A stretch of 64,000 nucleotides of DNA from positions 108,391-172,390 of the forward strand of contig CAYMZZ010000013.1 in NCBI GenBank assembly GCA_964395095.1. The letters are read 5' to 3'. How positions within the stretch are numbered: position 1 is the stretch's first letter; each line of letters starts with the position of its first letter. Of this stretch, positions 60,438 through 64,000 are shown piece after piece. Under the pieces are notes generated by a model. That model was given only the letters and a program-made list of their open reading frames with translations. It was not told the origin of the DNA and made no database searches. This DNA comes from CAYMZZ01 sp964395095 (GTDB lineage Bacteria; Bacteroidota; Bacteroidia; Chitinophagales; Chitinophagaceae). The position numbers were made by a program, and so were the translations under genes.

Positions 60438-60923
60438 ATGGCAAACAGGAAAAAAGAAGAAAAGGAACTTAAGCGCCGCTATGGAAAGCTGGCCGAAAGC
60501 ATGGAAGCCTATTATCATCATCTCGACTTCCGGCCACTCTCGGACCTTGATGATAGTGGCTTCGCCTACCTCATGCCCCGGGTAAAGGGAGCGGATATGC
60601 TCGACCTCAACGAAACCGAAATAGGCAACGCCAGTATAGAACTGATATCGAAACTTGAATACGTAAAAGAGCTGCGTCTCAAAGGCTGCCGTAATATTGA
60701 CGATGATTGCATACCCTTTCTGAACCAGGTCAAAGGCCTGGAACTCCTGCATGTAAAAAACACCCCCATTACCCTCCGCGGCCTGCTGCAGCTCCGCAAC
60801 CAGCCAGCCCTGAAAACGCTCTTATTTTCCGGCGAAAGCCCGGAACAACAACAGGCAGAAATCGCGCAATTGAAGCAGCTACTGCCAGATTGCGAGCTGA
60901 TTATGGATGGGAAGACGGTGTAG
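60438..60923 (+). CDS. Small leucine-rich-repeat-like protein
   Basis: A 161-residue protein. A charged helical start (ANRKKEEKELKRRYGKLAESMEAYYHHL) is followed by short leucine-rich blocks ADMLDLNETEIGNASIELISKL, VKELRLKGCRNIDDDCIPFL, LELLHVKNTPITLRGLLQL and LKTLLFSGES, in the style of ribonuclease-inhibitor/AMN1 repeats. No signal peptide. ATG 60438 has GGAGG just upstream and is preferred over an upstream TTG. Probably a protein-protein interaction module; partner unknown. Confidence 0.78.
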   Translation: MANRKKEEKELKRRYGKLAESMEAYYHHLDFRPLSDLDDSGFAYLMPRVKGADMLDLNETEIGNASIELISKLEYVKELRLKGCRNIDDDCIPFLNQVKGLELLHVKNTPITLRGLLQLRNQPALKTLLFSGESPEQQQAEIAQLKQLLPDCELIMDGKTV

Positions 60924-61045
60924 GGGATCCAGGGTTTATGGTTAGCCGTATTGTCCTGATGCTGCCGAAGGCATTCTTCTTTCTATGAATCTGATAAGCT
61001 GAGGTTTGCGGTTATACGTTTTTTATTGTTGTTGCGTATATTTGT

Positions 61046-61055
61046 GTTAGCCGCC
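61046..61055 (+). repeat. Left cassette-end-like repeat GTTAGCCGCC
   Basis: Perfect inverted partner of GGCGGCTAAC at 61488-61497. It lies 5 bases ahead of the lipoprotein start codon. An exact -7-type box TATATTTG (61037-61044) sits directly upstream. Confidence 0.6.
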
Positions 61056-61060
61056 ATGAA

Positions 61061-61477
61061 ATGAAGCTACGAGCTATTATATTGGTCGCCATGTGCATTT
61101 TATTTGCACTATCCTGCACTTTGTCATATGATCGGACTTATTATACAAAGGCCTCTGGAATAGAGATACCTAACACTAGCACTGTTATTGAGGCTATAGA
61201 TAACGGCGAATGGTACACTGTGACATCATTTAATATGAAGAAAGACGATATGTATGCTTTTATAAACCGATATGATTTTAAACCAGTATTGAAAGGATAC
61301 AGGCCTACGGTATTCGGAGAAGGAAATCTTCAGAAAGAACGCCCCCCAGAAGAATTAATACCTGGATACGTATTTTTAATGAAAAGTAATGGTAAACTAA
61401 ATTGCAACTATCTTATTGACACTAGTCGGCGCATATTGTGGGCATCGATAAGTTATCCCGACTGGAGTGGGGACTGA
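61061..61477 (+). CDS. Small hypothetical lipoprotein (cassette-like gene 1)
   Basis: A 138-residue lipoprotein. The signal AIILVAMCILFALSC is followed by STVIEAIDNGEWYTVTSFNMKKDD, GYRPTVFGEGNL and NCNYLIDTSRRILWASIS. No family recognised. Codon choice is AT-rich compared with the metabolic genes. It is bracketed by a perfect 10-bp inverted repeat, 5 bases before its ATG and 10 bases after its stop, as if the gene plus repeats were a mobile unit. An ATG at 61056 is followed at once by a stop and is not the start. Confidence 0.7.
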   Translation: MKLRAIILVAMCILFALSCTLSYDRTYYTKASGIEIPNTSTVIEAIDNGEWYTVTSFNMKKDDMYAFINRYDFKPVLKGYRPTVFGEGNLQKERPPEELIPGYVFLMKSNGKLNCNYLIDTSRRILWASISYPDWSGD

Positions 61478-61487
61478 GCTGACTCAC

Positions 61488-61684
61488 GGCGGCTAACATG
61501 GGTTTTCTGCTATGCTGGCTGACGAATATATCCTCATGTTTTGGTCGCTTTCAATAGCGGTTCGGTCAGGCGTAATTCTATTCAGCTTTTGTACTTAACT
61601 TCAACATCAGTGGTTTTATTGGGCTTCAGTTCCCGGCTGGACGTTATAAAATTCCAGCACAGCAGAAAGCCCTGCTCGTTGTGC
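61488..61684. repeat. attC-like foldable element after cassette-like gene 1
   Basis: It begins with GGCGGCTAAC (61488-61497), the inverse of the repeat before the gene. GGGTTTTCTGCTATGCTGG (61500-61518) then pairs with CCAGCACAGCAGAAAGCCC (61654-61672) at 18 of 19 positions, one of them a G-T wobble, and the element ends near GTTGTGC (61678-61684). A long stem framed by a TAAC box and a GTT box is the plan of integron attC sites, although this one is longer than most. Confidence 0.5.
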
Positions 61685-61736
61685 TACGTGCGATCGGGGC
61701 ACTTTATAAAATTTAAACTTGTAGACAACACTTTTC

Positions 61737-62036
61737 ATGGACAAGTATATTCCAGACGAAATATTGGGGCCTTTTTTGCGGTCATACGAAAAAGGTGACG
61801 TTTGGCAAGTCCATAGTGGCGATAGATGGTTAACTGTTTGGCTTTATTCAAATGACCAAATTGAAAAAAATAGAGATTTGCCAATTCATCAAAAAATGAA
61901 GGATGAATATTTTAAACTAGTGGACAAATATCTTGACTTGAAACTTTCTGGTCCTAAGGATATCGATTTGTACTTTGAAAGCAAAGAAAATTTTGACACA
62001 AAGTATAGGAGTAGTTGGCAGTTTTACTATACATAG
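61737..62036 (+). CDS. Small hypothetical protein (cassette-like gene 2)
   Basis: A 99-residue soluble protein with many charged and aromatic residues (YIPDEILGPFLRSYEKGDVWQVHSG, DRWLTVWLYSNDQIEKN). No motif recognised. Base composition is AT-rich. It stands between two related spacer elements; a clean inverted repeat pair specific to it was not found. ATG 61737 is the only good start. Confidence 0.6.
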   Translation: MDKYIPDEILGPFLRSYEKGDVWQVHSGDRWLTVWLYSNDQIEKNRDLPIHQKMKDEYFKLVDKYLDLKLSGPKDIDLYFESKENFDTKYRSSWQFYYT

Positions 62037-62372
62037 TGGATGGACTCAAGGAGGTTTATCACCTGACAAGCAGTAATGACGAAATCCTATTAGTTTTCTT
62101 TGACAAACAAATGTTTGATAAACAGCAACAGCCATTAAATTAGATGCTAAAACACAAGCAAGAATGCACAGCATTGGTATTGCCAATAGTGGGGCTTGTC
62201 ATTGAAGCAATCAGCAGGGGCAATTCTGGTATACTGTGGTTCGGGGCTCGACGAATAAAGCCCAGCTTTAGTTCTTAATATTTAACTTTATCAAAAAGCC
62301 AGGCAGCAGTTCCGGGCGGACAAATATAAAATTCCCCACCCTCGGCAATGCGTGGCCGTTAGCGGTAAGTTT
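62037..62372. other. Gene-free spacer between cassette-like genes
   Basis: 336 bases without a plausible gene. Its right half holds CAGTTCC-GGGCGGAC-TATAAAATTCC (62307-62335), related to 61627-61655 in the preceding spacer. It ends in GGCCGTTAGCGGTA, whose TTAGCGGTA (62359-62367) is the exact inverse of TACCGCTAA at 63048-63056. Otherwise nothing recognised. Confidence 0.6.
62359..62367 (+). repeat. Left cassette-end-like repeat TTAGCGGTA
   Basis: Lies 5 bases before the gene 3a ATG (62368-62372 is the gap). Exact reverse complement of 63048-63056. Confidence 0.55.
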
Positions 62373-62681
62373 ATGACAGACCTACAAACAGTATCTTGGA
62401 TATTTTTAGCAACGGCACTTGCAACTGATTCAGAGCCCACAAGCATGGACAGCATTTCATCAGTAGCGGACGGAATTAATCATGCTGTACCTACACACAA
62501 AGAACTACGAACTTCCATGAATTGGCTAACGAAGAAAGGTTTAGTAGTTAAACAAGGCAGGAACTATGAATTGACAGAAATGGGAAAGTTGGAATATAAA
62601 ACTGCTTTAGAACATACGGACAAATTGCTGGAGATGTGGAAAGTTTTAGAGAAACACCTTAATAGATATAGTGACAATTGA
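62373..62681 (+). CDS. Small winged-helix-like hypothetical protein (cassette-like gene 3a)
   Basis: A 102-residue protein. SWIFLATALATDSEPTSMDSISSVADGINHAVPTHKELRTSMNWLTKKGLVVKQGRNYELTEMGKLEYKTAL reads as helix-turn-helix plus wing: the MNWLTKKGLVVKQGRNYELTEMG stretch is typical of winged-helix wings. ATG 62373 is preferred over a GTG seven codons earlier, which would overlap the repeat. It is followed after 5 bases by gene 3b, so the two are translated together and share one pair of flanking 9-bp inverted repeats. Confidence 0.68.
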   Translation: MTDLQTVSWIFLATALATDSEPTSMDSISSVADGINHAVPTHKELRTSMNWLTKKGLVVKQGRNYELTEMGKLEYKTALEHTDKLLEMWKVLEKHLNRYSDN

Positions 62682-62686
62682 TTGGA

Positions 62687-63043
62687 ATGAACGCAGAAGA
62701 ATTAAAGCATAGGTTAAAAAATGCAGTCTTATTACTTGCAGACGGTCATACTTTAAAAGTTGGCGACTTGACATTTGGCTGCAAAGAAGAGAACCATTTT
62801 TCTGTGACTGGTTGGACAATAAAGAATGACTTAACAAATGTGACAAAACATTCAGCGATAAACGAATTGGCAGAAATAAAAAGGCTTTTTACAGAAATGA
62901 CAATTGCTTCAAATGAACTTGCAGAATTCATAAAAAATAGGCAAATCGAATATTGTTTAGGTTATGACTATGCCATAGGAGCAATTGGAATTTGTAAAGA
63001 AATAAATGGACAAATAATATGGGAAGTGGACTTGAAAAATTGA
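62687..63043 (+). CDS. Small hypothetical protein (cassette-like gene 3b)
   Basis: A 118-residue soluble protein. Strands such as AVLLLADGHTLKVGDLTFGC and HFSVTGWTIKND are followed by a helix (AINELAEIKRLFTEMTIASNELAEFI) and closing strands (GAIGICKEINGQIIWEVDL). No family recognised. Its ATG lies 5 bases after the gene 3a stop. Four bases after its stop comes TACCGCTAA, the inverse of the repeat ahead of gene 3a. A two-gene toxin-antitoxin or regulator-effector pair is possible but unproven. Confidence 0.68.
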   Translation: MNAEELKHRLKNAVLLLADGHTLKVGDLTFGCKEENHFSVTGWTIKNDLTNVTKHSAINELAEIKRLFTEMTIASNELAEFIKNRQIEYCLGYDYAIGAIGICKEINGQIIWEVDLKN

Positions 63044-63047
63044 AACC

Positions 63048-63056
63048 TACCGCTAA
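63048..63056 (+). repeat. Right cassette-end-like repeat TACCGCTAA
   Basis: Lies 4 bases after the gene 3b stop. Exact reverse complement of 62359-62367. Differs from the repeat pair around gene 1, so each unit has its own matching ends. Confidence 0.55.
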
Positions 63057-63199
63057 AAGGCGTTTGAAGCAATGGCGGGTGAAGTGGTTAATTGAACATT
63101 CTACCTCGCATCAACTATTTTGGTGTATTGACCGTAATGTGCTCCGCCCCCCCAAATGCGAAGTATGAAAACATTATCTGCTATTGCTGAGACCATTCA

Positions 63200-63571
63200 A
63201 TGCAAAAAAGAATTCCATACAAACCAGCATTCTTGGCCAAGGCAAGGCCCTGGAGTGATATTGAACATGATTATTTAGAAAACTTTGGCCAACGACATAA
63301 GAATTTATTGGAGCTTGTCCGACATATTTTAAATTCGGATTTATCCAAAAGACTTTTTGCATATACCTCAATAGATAAGCTTGTTATTAATATTTATGAC
63401 CGAATTGACCCCTTTGTAGAAGCACTTCATATTTCATTTGACCTTTAAAGCAACAAATGGCATTTTGAATACTATGCTCACCCATTGAAAGAGCCGGAAT
63501 TTGCAAGGACATATCCAGCGGAGAATGGGATGGAGAAGTTTGATAAATTTGTCAAAATGGTTAAATGGTAA
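63200..63571 (+). pseudogene. Small hypothetical gene interrupted by one in-frame stop
   Basis: The frame from ATG 63200 reads KRIPYKPAFLAKARPWSDIEHDYLENFG to VEALHISFDL, then TAA (63446-63448). It continues without shift as SNKWHFEYYAHPLKEPEF, ARTYPAENG and KFDKFVKMVKW to TAA 63569-63571. The downstream part is protein-like and its frame is kept, so a single A-to-T type change probably made the stop in a 123-residue gene. Family not recognised. The first 82 residues could still be expressed. Confidence 0.6.
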
Positions 63572-63574
63572 GCA

Positions 63575-63844
63575 ATGAAGAGTCTTGAGCGGTTGACATC
63601 ATTTATGGCTGGGCTGCAAATTGCTATTTCACCATTATGTATTGGAATTATGGCGGGGCTTTTCATTTATGGATTTTATCCCACTACGACAGGACTAGTT
63701 ATTGGAATAGTGGTGGCAGCCTTAGGATTGATAACTGGAGTAATGTTGGCCAGAAGAGTTTGGAGAAAGCGTGGAACTGTGGAATTTATTTCAAGGGTCT
63801 CTGCGTCCCCTGAACTTGACAATGGAGAAGAGAATAAAAAATAG
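63575..63844 (+). CDS. Small two-helix membrane protein
   Basis: An 89-residue protein. Two hydrophobic segments (GLQIAISPLCIGIMAGLFIYGF and GLVIGIVVAALGLITGVMLA) are followed by a basic stretch RRVWRKRG and a polar tail. Unknown function. Its ATG comes 3 bases after the end of the interrupted gene 63200-63571, so they were probably one unit (for example a soluble protein plus small membrane partner). Confidence 0.65.
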   Translation: MKSLERLTSFMAGLQIAISPLCIGIMAGLFIYGFYPTTTGLVIGIVVAALGLITGVMLARRVWRKRGTVEFISRVSASPELDNGEENKK

Positions 63845-63851
63845 CAGCAGA

Positions 63852-63885
63852 CAACATTGGATTTTCGGCTATGCTGGCGGATGAT
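63852..63885. repeat. Second copy of the attC-like left arm
   Basis: CAACATTGGATTTTCGGCTATGCTGGCGGATGA-type sequence (63852-63884) matches 61494-61525 at most positions and, like it, follows shortly after a gene stop. The expected complementary right arm would lie beyond the window end or has not been identified in the last 115 bases. Confidence 0.55.
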
Positions 63886-64000
63886 TCTGTACTGATCGTC
63901 CCGTTCGCTTATCATCTGTAGTCCGGGCTGAACGAACCTGCCTGCCGGCAGCTTATCCTTACCCAGATTTGAAGTCTGATTTTGAATAAGATACGGAACT

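Noticed and set aside
58700..64000. Confirmed integron
   Set aside because: No integrase, attI site or cassette promoter is visible, and the core sites deviate from the classical consensus; only a cassette-like organisation is claimed.
1..64000. tRNA, rRNA, riboswitch or transposase genes
   Set aside because: Looked for in the spacers by eye; no cloverleaf, conserved rRNA block, known riboswitch core or DDE-type transposase was recognised. A covariance-model scan could still find small RNAs.

Overview
The window reads as a chromosomal segment of a Bacteroidota bacterium. The gene content points to a Chitinophagaceae-like soil or freshwater saprophyte, but that finer placement is an inference. 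Supporting signs are three glycan- or nutrient-uptake loci (two SusC/SusD pairs, one hybrid two-component regulator, and GH3, GH92, GH125, GH66 and GH31 enzymes), many lipoprotein signals, Bacteroidota-type promoters (TTTG / TAnnTTTG), a scarcity of Shine-Dalgarno sites, and repeat-rich spacers built of TTTAGGG-like heptamers. No rRNA, tRNA, CRISPR array, prophage or insertion sequence was recognised.

Layout. 1-4.9 kb: end of a mannan/N-glycan-type enzyme operon (GH3 tail, GH92, GH125, sialidase-fold protein). 4.9-6.7 kb: an Ada-like DNA-repair/regulator gene and an alpha/beta hydrolase that share a 16-bp upstream box. 7.2-21.9 kb: a DeoR regulator diverging from a nine-gene operon (SusC, SusD, MFS, FAD oxidoreductase, metallophosphoesterase, polyol-type MFS, 2-hydroxyacid dehydrogenase, FGGY kinase, GDPD-like phosphodiesterase) that looks like a complete uptake-and-catabolism route for an unknown, probably phosphorylated polyol or sugar-acid substrate. 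22-28 kb: an SRPBCC protein, a zinc alcohol dehydrogenase, a WG-repeat/zinc-finger protein, and small unknowns. 28-45.4 kb: an alpha-1,6-glucan (dextran) PUL with HTCS, SusC, SusD, SusE-like, GH66, GH31 and a large six-hairpin glycosidase of no family I can assign.

45.4-47.7 kb: two decayed genes (phosphoribosyltransferase, erythromycin-esterase-like) next to an intact PfkB kinase. 47.7-52.7 kb: a reverse-strand operon for non-phosphorylative pentonate/aldonate breakdown (dehydratase, lactonase, FAH-family dehydratase, GntP permease). 52.9-58.7 kb: membrane AraC regulator, serine hydrolase, DUF6544-like membrane protein, periplasmic HIU hydrolase, DUF1801 protein, GNAT.

58.7-64 kb: more AT-rich, with small orphan genes. 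From about 61 kb, genes are bracketed by gene-specific short inverted repeats (GTTAGCCGCC / GGCGGCTAAC; TTAGCGGTA / TACCGCTAA) and separated by related, foldable spacer repeats. This is the geometry of integron-type gene cassettes. No integrase lies in the window, so the cassette reading is a hypothesis; it is the most unusual signal here.
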